A DNA stretch of 64,000 nt, from contig CATNEN010000029.1 of the NCBI GenBank assembly GCA_950097015.1, forward strand, positions 1,178,001 through 1,242,000, read 5' to 3'. How positions within the stretch are numbered: position 1 is the stretch's first letter; every line of letters begins with the position of its first letter. The notes beneath the pieces are model-generated. The model was given only the letters and a program-made list of their open reading frames with translations. It ran no database searches and was not told the origin of the DNA. This stretch comes from Macrostomum hystrix (lineage: Eukaryota; Platyhelminthes; Macrostomidae). Both the position numbers and the translations under genes were made by a program. Below are positions 45,639 to 56,739 of this stretch, one piece after another.

Positions 45639-47517
45639 TTGAAGCTGTGAATAGCAAAAATACAATGAATTAAAAAAACTATATTGATTTAATATAATTG
45701 ATGCTATTGAACCATTGAGAATAAATTATCAATAAAGATTGGCTAAACATAAATACCTGCTGATATTTTGATCAGGGTTAGCTGCAATAAAAAAATATAA
45801 GAAAAAATAGTAGCAGTAATAAAGAGAATTGTCATATTCTCTATTCAGCTACTTAGCACATAAACCTAGAAGGCTTAAGCCAGTAAAACCCAGTTATTTT
45901 AATCCGATATTTAAAGTAAAACCTTGAATTTACACTATTTGCTATAATTAAAACTAAATAGTTATTATATAGCATTTACGGTCTGTATTCTGTAAATTCT
46001 GAATTGTGTGTAGTCATGTAGATAGAGACACTTTTTATAAATAAATCCGACAGTAGAACATTCTACAAAAGATAGAAAAATATTGTATACAAAAAATAAA
46101 TTAAAGCTGTGCATTTTATTTATCCTTCGTTATTTGCACATGAAATGTATATCACAGAAAACTAATAGGGATACCCACAAGCAGCCAATCCAATAATATA
46201 AGCATTTCTAGGTGTATCGGCATGGTAACGAAAAAGAGCAACCCTGAAAAACTAATAAAAATTATAAAATATAAAGGCAAATAAATATAAGCCTCCAGTA
46301 TAAGCCACTAAAAATTATTATAGAAGCTAATGAAAAATTAAACCCGGTTTTTTGTTTTTCACTTTTTCTATATGTCAAAATGAATTTTACAAAGCATTCT
46401 TACAAAATATTGCAAGCAAATCGCTGCTTGCATGCAATTAGCAGTTAAACAAATTATTTTTATGTAAACTAAATGAGCATTAGAATATAAAAACTGTAAA
46501 TAGTTCAAAAAAAATTAAAAGTATTTAAAAAGCTTCAACGCTACAATTTCCGTATTGCGTTAATTTTATGATTCACAACATTCGACACCGTCGGTACAGC
46601 CAAAAAATAAGTTAGCTCAATTTACGACATCGCCGGTATAACCTAAGAATAAAAAATGGTTTGACCTGCCGCAGCATTGGCGAGAGCTAGCCGACCAGAG
46701 GGTTTGCGGCCTGCCCCCACTGCACTCCGCCCCTGTTGGCGCCAGTGGATGTGGCCGTATGCTGCTGCTGGCCATTGAGGGCTTGGGGAACTTAAGGCGC
46801 CCTGCACCTCCACACCAGTAGCACGAAATTACCTGTGCAATGAGCTGAAGCTATTCAGAGGAAAGTACAAGGTCTTGCCAAGGGACACAAATTTGAGAAA
46901 CAATTCACAGTTAATTTTTCTAAAAGCAGAGTTACGACGAGGTTCCACAGGTATTCTATAAGCGCAAGATTAAATTGCAATAAGCATATTTACTTAATGA
47001 TATTTCTCTCTGCAGAACACGCGTGTGAGGCGTGTTGATATGAAATGATTTGCATGCTAATTAACATTTGACTTTCCCTTTTACAGGTGTTATTATGCAA
47101 ATGCGGAGTAGACAGAATCATTATTTTGGCAATAAAACACATATTATTATCGAGTATGTATACCACGTCAATACTCTCTAATTGACGAAAAAATGACTTG
47201 CCAAATTTAGACATGTAAAAAGTAGCCAAGTATAAATTTATTTATCTCCATGGCCAACCCAAGTTACGGTTCGTTAGCCAAGACCTTAGAACTTAGCTTA
47301 TATTTTTTGTTTAAGATAATTTTCAAAAAATGAAAAAAGCAACAATAAAACTTTAATTCGAGGTTCTGACACGACAGAAGTTCTGTTGAAGCTTCACATC
47401 ATAGAACTCGTTTATAGGGAAAAATGACGTTTATACCTAGCCAGGCGGGACACAGTATCACCTCCATCTCTATAGCAGATTTTTTAATTCAAATAACGGA
47501 AAATAAACAAACTGCAG
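45639..47517. other. Intergenic stretch between SNX8 and SLC34, with a SINE-like segment
   Basis: AT-rich, no gene recognised. About 46655-46915 is GC-rich and ends with gagctgaagctattcagagg and aggtcttgccaagggacaca, matching the core of SINE family A, so a diverged copy is likely. The minus frame 46990-47229 is unsupported. SLC34 3' UTR would lie left of 47518. Confidence 0.5.
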
Positions 47518-49415
47518 CTACAGAGCACTTTTCTCGTGGCTGCTAATCTCTAACTCCACCATCAGGTCCACCTGGTTGCGCTTTGGGCAGCAACAGCTGA
47601 ACACGCAGGACAGAAGGCGGTCATAGGGCTCCAGAGACCGCAGAGGCTCAGGCAGGAAGTCCCAGTTGCGCATGAAGGCTGGCAGCCAGTGCGGCTTCTT
47701 CGACTGCAGCAGGCTGACGACGCCAGCCGTCAGCATGGGAGCGACGAGCAGCCCGAAGGCGACGTAGACAGCCACAGTGTGCACCAGCGATAGGCCGAAG
47801 AACATCAGCGGAATCAGGAGGAAGGTGAACAGGATGTAGGCAATTGCGAACCAGCGGTAAGCAGCAACGGCGGCGCCAAGTTTCTTTGCCAGTGCGATCG
47901 GAATGCTCTTCATGAATGGTACAGGTAGCCAAATAAGTACACCGATAACGTTAAAGAACAGGTGAATGAGAGCTGTCTGAAGGCTGGATGCATCGGCCGA
48001 TGCAAGAGCAGCGAGGAGGCCGGTGGTGGTTGTGCCGATGTTGGAGCCCAGTGTGATTGGGTACATTATCTCCACGGTGATGACTCCGGTGCCAACGAGA
48101 GGCGTCAGCGTTGACGTCAGCACTGAGGAGGACTGGACGAGGATGGTGAGACAGGCGCCGACCAGCAGAGCGATGTAGTCCATGGCGAAGCTCAGACAGC
48201 GGTTCTGCGTCCGTGTCACTCGCTCGATGGCCGTCTTGACCTTCGCCTCCAGCAGGGAGCGGAGAATCCGCACGAGGCCGACCAGACAGCCGATGAGGGC
48301 GGCCAATGACATGGCCAGCAGGATGCCTCCGATGGCAGCGTCCGCCCAGTGGCCAGCCACATCCATGAACATGAAGGCGCCTGGAACGTTGGCGTGCATT
48401 TCCGCCTTTAGTCTCTACCACTCTCATTAATTCAATTGAGATTCTGCAAAAGTAACTAGAAAGTACACTTGAGTCAGCTCTAGTGCAGGTCTCTTTTTGA
48501 AGCACAGAGGCGATGTCAACTTAGGCTCTTGAACACAACCCGAGGTCAATCCTCGAACCAAACTGACTGAAATCCAGGAGCTTTTCGATCCAGTTGACTA
48601 GAAACGCCGAGACATCTCACCCCAGTCCTTCTCATGGTACCCTGGGGAATTTTGAGTCTCAAACAAGTAATATTTGACTCACACTTCTCGGCGCAGGTTC
48701 CATTTCCACCCTTGCGGCAGCAGACTTTCAGCAGAGTGCTGCTGTTACGCAGAAGCTCCGGCTTCCTTAACAGTTTGCTATCCAGCCGAACCACATTCTC
48801 TGTGAATGGCGCAATGATAACTTTAAGAAAGTCTGGTGGGCTGGACACCCTGGCAGTCCCGTTGGTATTGCCCCTCACAATGAGGCCCGTCAGACTGGTC
48901 AGAGCTCCGCTGGCCATCTCCACGGGAAGCAGGACCAGCACGGTCAGCCAGTTGAACATGTCGTGCACAGTGGCGCCGGCGAAGGCTTTCTCAATCTCTT
49001 CGCGGTGTCCGATCTGGCCCAGGGAGACGATTGTGTTGGTGACGGTGGTGCCGATGTTGGCGCCCATGATCATGTAGACCGATGAGCGCAGCTCGATGAT
49101 CTCAGCGCCGACCATTGTGATGATGAGCGACGTCGATGTGGACGAGCTCTGCACAAGGACTGTCAGGAGAACTCCCATCATCAGGCAGGCGACTGGATTG
49201 GCGAACACGACATTGTTGGCTAGCAGGTCGCCAATCTGACGACCTCCAAGGAGGCGAAATGCCGCGCTCATGAGGTCCAGGGAGCAGATGAAGAAGTACA
49301 GGCAGATCAGCAGAGCCACCAGTCGCAAGATGATCAGCAGGATGCGAACCGGCCGCCAGGTCTTCCAATTTAGTTCTACCTTGCTATTAGAAGTCTCCGC
49401 AACCCGATGCGCTCG
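47518..49415 (-). CDS. SLC34-type sodium/phosphate cotransporter, N-terminal exon not found
   Basis: Type II Na+/phosphate symporter of the plasma membrane. Exon A 49415-48683 carries the first half: TWRPVRILLI into TM1, LVQSSSTSTS, GANIGTTVTNT, FAGATVHDMFNW. Exon B 48405-47518 carries the second half: LVQSSSVLTS, LGSNIGTTTT, the last helices and a tail ending SSHEKSAL. The twin QSSS motifs are the family hallmark. The A-x-A-x3-D motif in FAGATVHD is the one known to separate electrogenic NaPi-IIa/b from electroneutral IIc, so an electrogenic carrier is inferred. No in-frame ATG precedes TM1, so at least one 5' exon is missing from my model. The A-to-B junction is unresolved: the best donor (GTGAGT after 48683) leaves phase 1 while exon B opens in phase 0, so either the weaker GTGTGA donor or a small extra exon in the extracellular loop (48430-48660) is used. 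Confidence 0.88.
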
Positions 49416-49539
49416 CTGCTAAAACATCGGTCAGCTCGCAAATCGAGGCGGTGCTGCAATTGTTGATTTAGACTTTGCTATTTTGAGTAGGTGAGTAGGC
49501 TATAGTTAGATACCAGATAAAAAAATACGTCTCGCCAAT

Positions 49540-49775
49540 TTGAACCAGATGAACAGCCAGTGGCACAGCCGCAGCTGTTCGCTGCACTTCCAAAGACTGT
49601 CTTCCTAGGACTGTTCAGTCCATGGACTGGGGAGGCGACCCATGTTTCTTCCCCTGCTTGTACTGGTACCCATTTACAGCTCTCGATCAAGGACACAAAT
49701 TGCTTCCCGTGGGCTGAGATTCGAACTGCGGATATCTCTGTCAGAAGTCAGAAACTCTAATCACTATCGACCCCG
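49540..49775 (-). mobile_element. tRNA-derived SINE, family A
   Basis: Carries ttcagtccatggactgggga, tactggtacccatttacagc, caaggacacaaattgcttcc, and the B-box side ctgagattcgaactgcgg. The head ends at the start of the 22-bp array, as in the copy at 6885. Confidence 0.78.
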
Positions 49776-50715
49776 ACTTTGAGTAGGCTAGGACCCGACT
49801 TTGAGTAGGCTAGGACCCGACTTTGAGTAGGGTAGGCCCCGACTTTGAGTAGGCTAGGCCCCGAATTTGAGTAGGCTAGGACCCGACTTTGAGTAGGCTA
49901 GGCCCCGAATTTGAGTAGGCTAGGACCCGGCTTTGAGTAGGCTAGGCCCCGACTTTGAGAAGGCTAGGCCCTGACTTTGAGTAGGCTAGGCCCCGAATTT
50001 GAGTAGGCTAGGACCCGACTTTGAGTAGGCTAGGCCCCGAATTTGAGTAGGCTAGGACCCGACTTTAAGTAGGCTAGGCCCCGACTTTGAGTAGGCTAGG
50101 CCCCGACTTTGAGTAGGCTAGGACCCGACTTTGAGTAGGCTAGGACCCGACTTTGAGTAGGCTAGGCCCCGAATTTGAGTAGGCTAGGACCCGACTTTGA
50201 GTAGGCTAGGCCCCGACTTTGAGTAGGCTAGGCCCCGACTTTGAGTAGGCTAGGCCCCGAATTTGAGTAGGCTAGGCCCCGACTTTGAGTAGGCTAGGCC
50301 CCGACTTTGAGAAGGCTAGGCCCCGAATTTGAGTAGGCTAGGACCCGACTTTGAGTAGGCTAGGACCCGACTTTTAGTAGGCTAGGCCCCGACTTTGAGT
50401 AGGCTAGGCCCCGAATTTGAGTAGGGTAGGCCCCGACTTTGAGTATGCTAGGCCCCGACTTTGAGAAGGCTAGGCCCTGACTTTGAGTAGGCTAGGCCCC
50501 GAATTTGAGTAGGCTAGGCCCCGACTTTGAGTAGGCTAGGCCCCGACTTTGAGTAGGCTAGGCCCCGACTTTGAGTAGGCTAGGCCCCGAATTTGAGTAG
50601 GCTAGGCCCCGACTTTCAGTAGGCTAGGCCCCGACTTTGAGAAGGCTAGGCCCCGACTTTGAGTAGGCTAGGCCCCGACTTTGAGTAGGCTAGGCCCCGA
50701 TTTTGAGTCGGCTAA
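49770..50715. repeat. 22-bp minisatellite
   Basis: About 43 units: ccccgactttgagtaggc then tagg; variants gaatttg, gacccg and gagaagg are shuffled along the array. It begins at the head of the SINE ending near 49775. It lies in the 5' flank (or a 5' intron) of the SLC34 gene. Confidence 0.97.
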
Positions 50716-50722
50716 GCCGGTA

Positions 50723-51117
50723 ATGATTTTTTTATTTGATGATCTCGAGACACGGAGCAAAACAATGAAGAAGGCGTCTGACCTATCGCTCGTTGGCTTC
50801 ATAATTGCCTCTGTTGAGTGTGGGAAACAAAGCCCTGGTGTCAAGCTCATTTCACTCGACCTTCCGTATACTATCGATGAGCAATTCTTGGTTAATAAAC
50901 TTGCCGTAAGTGGGAGTTAAAGAGGTTTTATGTTATTTTTTATAATAAACTTAAAGAATGCTAGCAGTATTATGTATCAATCGACACCTGGTCGTTTCGC
51001 CAATCGCAGTGCAAATATACTGCCACTCAAACAAGCGCAGCCACTCGCTGGTCAAAAAATACTTCTCTCACTGCATGGGTTGCCGTTCGGGTCCCGAAGC
51101 CGCACGAAATAAAATAA
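50723..51117 (+). CDS. Candidate two-exon plus-strand gene, about 110 residues
   Basis: Not recognised. Exon 1 50723-50905 starts ATG, reads MIFLFDDLETRSKTMKKASD onward and ends at GCC|GTAAGTGG. Exon 2 50968-51117 follows GCTAGCAG and ends with TAA; both are phase 0. The 62-nt intron is small. An AATAAA overlaps the stop region (51113-51118). Support is only the ORF, one strong donor and the poly(A)-like signal, and all three frames of exon 2 are open, so confidence is low. It may also be the 3' part of a gene or a transposon fragment. Confidence 0.3.
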
Positions 51118-51152
51118 ATCTAAATCAAAGTCTGTATGTGTTTTACATATAA

Positions 51153-51341
51153 ATGCGAAACAAATTAACTGCGAAGAAGGACCCCAAAGCAATCCAGAAT
51201 TCAATTTTGCACCGAACAGCAGTAGCTTCATCTTCTGTAAATTTTCTTCAGCCTCCTGAATGGCACCAGAATGTGGCAGAGTTGAAGCAGGCTAGCCATA
51301 TGATTAGTGCACCGATGAATGACAAAAATGTTCCGCGCTAA
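51153..51341 (+). CDS. Candidate short plus-strand ORF, 62 residues
   Basis: Not recognised. Reads MRNKLTAKKDPKAIQNSILH onward to NDKNVPR and a TAA. Composition is protein-like (balanced charge, few rare residues) despite the AT-rich setting, but there is no family match, no ribosomal context to judge, and it directly follows the candidate gene at 50723. It could be a second exon block of that transcript or chance. Confidence 0.25.
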   Translation: MRNKLTAKKDPKAIQNSILHRTAVASSSVNFLQPPEWHQNVAELKQASHMISAPMNDKNVPR

Positions 51342-52422
51342 AAAATAGAATACACAGTGCTAAGAGGGCTAAAGTAGAAGCTATTTTTAGAAAATCTTGT
51401 GGAAAACCCCTTTTTTAACCATCTCAATCCTTACAGGCACGTGACTGGTCTTAGCCTATCAAAGTTCAGCCAGTACAGCCTGCAGTTTCCGCTATTTAGA
51501 GAATTGTGTTTTTACAAGCATTCGCTATCGACATCGATCTGATAGCAAGACTGCGAAAATCACAAATTTCTTCTCTAGTTACTAATCCGCTCGACTTTTA
51601 AGAACCTTTGTTTTTATTCTCGATTTCGTTAGAGTGATCAGCAATGCCCACCTATTTTGTTTTATCATTTGAGAGAGAAACGCAGCCAGGAATAGTGCTA
51701 AGTGAAAAAAATGCTAATTACGAGCAATTCAATTAAAAACTTCTGTTAAAATCAAACACTAGAAACGCTGATAAGCCTACACAGTGAACGTACATAGTGT
51801 GGATTGCATAACGCTTTACCCTGTCAGTACTTAAAAAAATAATTTTCATCCAAAAAACTTTTTTAATTGAAATTATATTGCCACACGACAGAAATTGTGT
51901 GTCTCTTTCTTGGATTTGCTTGGATTTCAGTGGATGATAACAAACCCAAAGGTTTGGTTTGGCCACTATGCTTGGGCCATAGACATATCTATATAGTTGG
52001 TCAATCTAGTAGCTAGATAGACGCTAAAATTCGCCGACCTTTCTTTATTTTTGGTTACGGCCATAGATAAAACTACGATTGCAGTTATTAATGGAGACTT
52101 TCCATAGAATGCGGTTAATTTCATGTCCATGGAATAGTCAACTTTTAGCACGCAATGAAAAAGCTAGGTGCATGCAGCAAGGACCACAAGAAGAAGGACG
52201 GGACACTTCGTTTCTTGGAAAATTTATCAAAGGCTCATTTTCAAAGAAAACTGCACTAGAGAGATATAGGAACTTTTCACGTTTTTTTCACATTAAAATG
52301 TTGATAACTTTTTATTGGAAACAGATCCAATGCCGTTCTTTTAACATAACTTGCAAAACATGCCGCTTCACCGAATTTAAAAGAGTTTCATTCATGAATT
52401 GTTGAGACTCATGAAAAGTAAA
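51342..52422. other. Non-coding stretch with ccatagaca motifs
   Basis: No gene seen. ggccatagac occurs at 51975 and a variant at 52059, part of the cluster described in the findings. The plus frame 52079-52405 has no family signature. Confidence 0.5.
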
Positions 52423-52647
52423 GATCCTCATTTTCTTTACGTTCATTTATCATGAAGCAAAATAGCAACCAAGCAGACATACAATTAGCCTACAGCTTGG
52501 CCTACTGTTTTTTTATAAAAAATGCGACAATTCCCGGAATGCACTTATACTTGATTAGAAAGTGACTGTAAAATTGAGATAGTCACGAGATAGCTATTGA
52601 CTGGCTATTGTGCTTCATGATAAATAAGCGAAAATATAATGAGGATC
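52423..52647. mobile_element. 225-bp inverted-repeat element (MITE-like)
   Basis: Terminal arms of about 46 bp: gatcctcat...tttatcatgaagcaaaatagc (52423-52467) against gctattgtgcttcatgataaa...atgaggatc (52604-52647), with few mismatches. The interior is non-coding. Confidence 0.85.
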
Positions 52648-53111
52648 AATTATTCATACATGAAGCTTTTAAAAATCCCCTGAGTTTTGACCATAGACAA
52701 TTGGAAATTGATGCACGCAATTTACTGCTGCCCGTTAACAGCACGAAAATGCATTAACAGCACGCTTTTTATGTTGCAACTAATCGGGTTTGACCATAGA
52801 CATTCAACATTGATATGTACTTTTGGTGATATTAAGACGCACGTAGGATGCGCGGTAATGTCCTTACATGTATTAATGTTGCTCTAGTTCATAGACTAAA
52901 GTTTAGTAGACCACATGCAAGGAATAGCTTAGACAAACATTTTTGTCTATGGTAGGAAGTGGGGGCTTCGCACTCACTCTTAGCTTTCTCACTCTGCTCC
53001 TCGTGGTTCATATCCATAGACTAAAGTACATAGCAATGAGTAAATAAACAGCGGCCCCAGTGCGTGACAACGATTGTTTTGCGAGCGCTGGTAGGCGCCG
53101 CTGTTTCTTTT

Positions 53112-53336
53112 GATTGTATCGCTATTTGACGATCAAATCGTATGAACTGTCTGTGGCATAGAAAAGTGAGACGCTCGTAGCAGGGGGGTGTGAAGAAAAC
53201 TTGAAGAAAACTTTGATGTCTATGGCAGAGTGTATTCATACCTCTTCTCATCTAGGTTCAATGCCGAATAGCAAACAAACAATGAATTGTAACGCATAAA
53301 AACTACAAATAATGATCGTCAAATAGTGATACAATG
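53112..53336. mobile_element. Small inverted-repeat element
   Basis: 24-bp arms 53112-53135 (gattgtatcgctatttgacg...) and 53313-53336 (...cgtcaaatagtgatacaatg) are inverted copies with one or two differences. The 177-bp centre is non-coding and directly abuts the foldback at 53340. Confidence 0.75.
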
Positions 53337-53339
53337 GAA

Positions 53340-53444
53340 GGTTATTCGTAAGTGAGACTTTAGGATAATAGTCCGGCTCATGAGTGCGCGCAGCGCACGA
53401 GTGAGCATAGGACTATTATCCTAAAGTCTCACTTACGAATAACC
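53340..53444. repeat. Perfect 35-bp foldback (hairpin) repeat
   Basis: 53340-53374 and 53410-53444 are perfect inverted copies (ggttattcgtaagtgagact onward). The 35-bp loop contains a further imperfect palindrome (gctcatgagtgcgc / gcacgagtgagc), so nearly all 105 bp can fold. Confidence 0.97.
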
Positions 53445-53915
53445 GCATTGTCGAATTTCAGTGGGGCCATAGACAAAAAGGGCATCGAAAGGAGAGAGGG
53501 GTTACCGAGGAGAGACAGACAAAAAGACTGACGTGGTTTACTGGAGTTTGGGCCATAGACAACGAAGTTGCAAACAGGCCGGGGCCATAGAATTCTAGAT
53601 ATCAAACTGGAAGTGAAGGCTTTGAGGGGGGCGTACAAAACCGGGCCGAATGAAAAATCCGTCCCAATGAAGCAATAGGAATGCTATAGGATATTTTCCT
53701 ATTTTGCGATGCGATACCAAGAATGTTATTGTAAATAAATTTATTTTGCAGCAATTTATTTTTGGATTTCTTACTTCATTAGAATTGAAAATTAAGAATT
53801 AAGTATATTGTTGGGCATATTCCATTGCATTACAGATGAAACAAAAGTAGTGCGATTTTGAGCGCATATGGGATTGAGCATGAAAAATTTCAGAGTCTCA
53901 CGATTACTTGTTGGT

Positions 53916-56739
53916 TCAGCAGCTAAACTTGGCAACTTTTCGCCCCGAAAGTGCTCCCGATGCAGTCAGACGGCTGGTCCAATTCTTGGCAGCAGTGTTG
54001 AACATTTTCCGGCATAGTGGCTGCAGAAGAGGATGCTGAAGCTCGCAGTGTGTTTGGAATCGTAGATTTGGAAGGCGCGCAAACATCTCTGAGCAGATTG
54101 CTTCAAACAATGTAGCATGTCGATTATTCGAATTGAGGAACTGTTGGCAGGTCTGCAACTGGGCAATGATCTCCCAGGAAGCCGTACACGCGGCGAAGGC
54201 GAGCTCAGAAGGCTCAGTCAACCCGCCACGGTTCACTTGCCGCAGAAAAGTTGACGATGCGTCAAGTACTGCGTCGTTGGGCCGAGACAGTAGCAGTTCA
54301 TTGCATGACGCACAGCTTCTGAGAGCAGAAATCGATTTGGCGAACTTGCCGGCCACATAATAGACGACGTTGGAATCTGCAGCGTCAATCTTCTCATCGA
54401 GACTCAGCTGAATAGCAATCTCTTCGGCTTCTTTCAACAGATCACGGCTCTCGCTGCTTGCTTCGGCGGATAGAGCCTGAATGGCCATTGGCGTGACGCG
54501 GCTGAACTGCAATAGCGATACTGACCGGATGGCTTTCTCCGCATCCAAAACATCCCTGCATGATACATAGTAGTTCAATCCTTTGCGATGACGATACCAT
54601 CCAAATCTTCCTTCTAGTGGATCCGATTGCAGCATTCCAATGAGCACATACTCAAACATCAGACTGGTAAGCAGGTACCGAGATACCTGCACCAACGCTT
54701 CGAGTGTGTGACCTAGAGCTAGAAATGTTTCATCGCTCAGACCTCGGCTCTTGCATTCCTTCCACTTCCGCACGTAGTTTGCCACGTCGGACAAATATTC
54801 CAGCTTCCAATCGGTATCAGATCTGATAGGATCTCTGTGGCAATCCCGCTTGTGCTTGCCAATTGTGCTCGTTTTCACATTCAGCACGTACCAAAGTTGT
54901 GTGACGGCGGTAACAAAATTTGCCGTGTCGTTCCAAGGCTTGCCCTGATTTTTTGTATAGTAAAGCAGAGCGTTAGCAGTAGACTCGGAAAACAAGGCAA
55001 GTGAAAGTTTGACCGACGTCTTCTGAATGCTCTTGGGATTAATTACACTTGAATTAAGCTTTGGTGCCAGCTTCACAGGCTTCTCCTTTTCCAGCTCGAA
55101 AAGGTGTCGGATGTTGCCGAATTCAGCCACGATAAACTCGCCATTATTCTTCAGTGTGAGACCAGAAAAAAAACTGACTTTCCAAGATGGGAAGCTCCAG
55201 AACTTGCCTCTTTTGGAAGTTGTTATAGATGTTCTTCATCGTGTGGGTCGGATCGAACAGCAGAAAAATCTTCTTATTCGCATCATGAGGATGAGGAATC
55301 GACGTTTTAAGAACGCCGCCGCAAAGCTTGTGGATAAAGAAGGCACGATTAGCTGAATGATTATCAACTAGGATAGTAACGACATTCAGATTGGTGCGCT
55401 GAAGCATTTCCATCACGCTCAAGTAGTGCACATGCAAGACGTCCGCCGTCAGCTTGCTCAAAGGAAAGAGTGCAACAACGTCACGGAACTTTCCAGCGAT
55501 GGACTTGACCATGAAGCAGAGCATTGTTGACGCTGATGTACTCTCCTGCATACCCACAATCTTTCCGGCAGAGTACTCAATTCTTCTGTTCAGATGTATC
55601 TCGTCGATAATTAAATTCACGTTCGACTCCAAAATAGACAGATCCTGAGTTCTGAGATGAAGGTATCGCTCATCAGAAACTCCAGGAGTCACTGAAAGCG
55701 GGCTGGCGATCGCCGTAAGGCGGCGAACGGATGGCAGGATTAGCACTTCCTGGTCCAGCAAAGACTGATAGCATGCCGTACTAGTAGACTTCAGAGTCAT
55801 CGCAAACACGATCAGATCAGGAGAGTAGCGCAAGGATGGCTTACTAATGCAAGACAGCTTCAATTGCTCCATAATAAATTGAATGCGCTGGTGAAGCGGT
55901 TCGGCGGTGTCCTGACACTCTGCAGTCCATCTAGTAAGGCAGTCAATGGCGTCCTCAATTAATTTTTTGTCTTCTGTCCCATTGTTTGCACTCGAAATTT
56001 GTGTCCAGGACTTGATTTGGGCAAGCAAATTTTGAATTTGGGAGAACAAGCAAACCTTGCCGCAGTCCAAAAATTGTAGCAATCTCTTCTGCTGTACCGG
56101 CAGTCCATTGAGACTTGCTGCAACAGTCATGTCTGCACGAATTTGCAGGGAGCAGAGAATTTCGGGGACGTCTCCATTGTCTACATGAACAAGACAAAAT
56201 GTAATTTTGCTAGGCTTAGACAGTACTAGGAAATCGGTTGGAATCATGTTGCACTCCAGCTGGCGTACAACGTCGGCAAGTGAGGCTATCTCATCTTGAG
56301 TGAGAAACTCAGCAGCCGCGTTTTCCATCCGGTCTTGCTCAAATTGATGCCTCTGCTCTGCTGTAGCTCTTTCTGCTCGAGATGGCAAAGCTGTTGGCTG
56401 CAGTCGCTCAGGAAGCTGCGTAAATATAGTAGGAATGGCATCCTTTTTTAGTCTGCGCTTGATGAGAGCTTCGCCATCCCTCGTGCGCTTTCGACGAAGA
56501 TTTGTGTCCTGAGATGTGGCAACGAAGTCATCGTCTGTGAAGTGCAGGGAGCACAGTCTCGATTGCGTTGTTGGGGTATAATTTTCCCTTCGAATTCGCC
56601 GCAACCATTCTTGGAGAAGTTGTTGATCTTTGAGAGGAAATTCGTGAAATGAAACTTTGAAAGCTGCTTCAGAAGTTACGGTGGAACATTTCCTCAGGTA
56701 TCCAGAATGGCAGTTGAACGCAGCACATTTGTAACCCAT
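53916..56739 (-). pseudogene. THAP-domain P-element-like transposase with one frameshift
   Basis: Transposase of the P-element/THAP9 group. The ATG at 56739 starts the C2CH THAP zinc domain: CAAFNC at residues 5-10 and CSLHF at about 60, canonical spacing from the start. The first frame (to 55144, about 532 codons) covers the THAP domain, a basic linker and the first part of the catalytic region. The second frame, stopping at 53916, carries the C-terminal half including DPLEGRFGWYRHRKGLNYY, typical of the family. The two are joined at an eight-base T run (plus-strand A run near 55165-55172); a one-base difference there separates the frames, and the second frame stays open across the junction. 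No terminal inverted repeats could be found by eye. No introns are evident and codon use is less GC-rich than in the host genes. Confidence 0.88.

Noticed and set aside
47648-48505. Alternative minus and plus frames over the SLC34 exon
   Set aside because: Shadows; the QSSS and NIGTTTT motifs fix the real frame.
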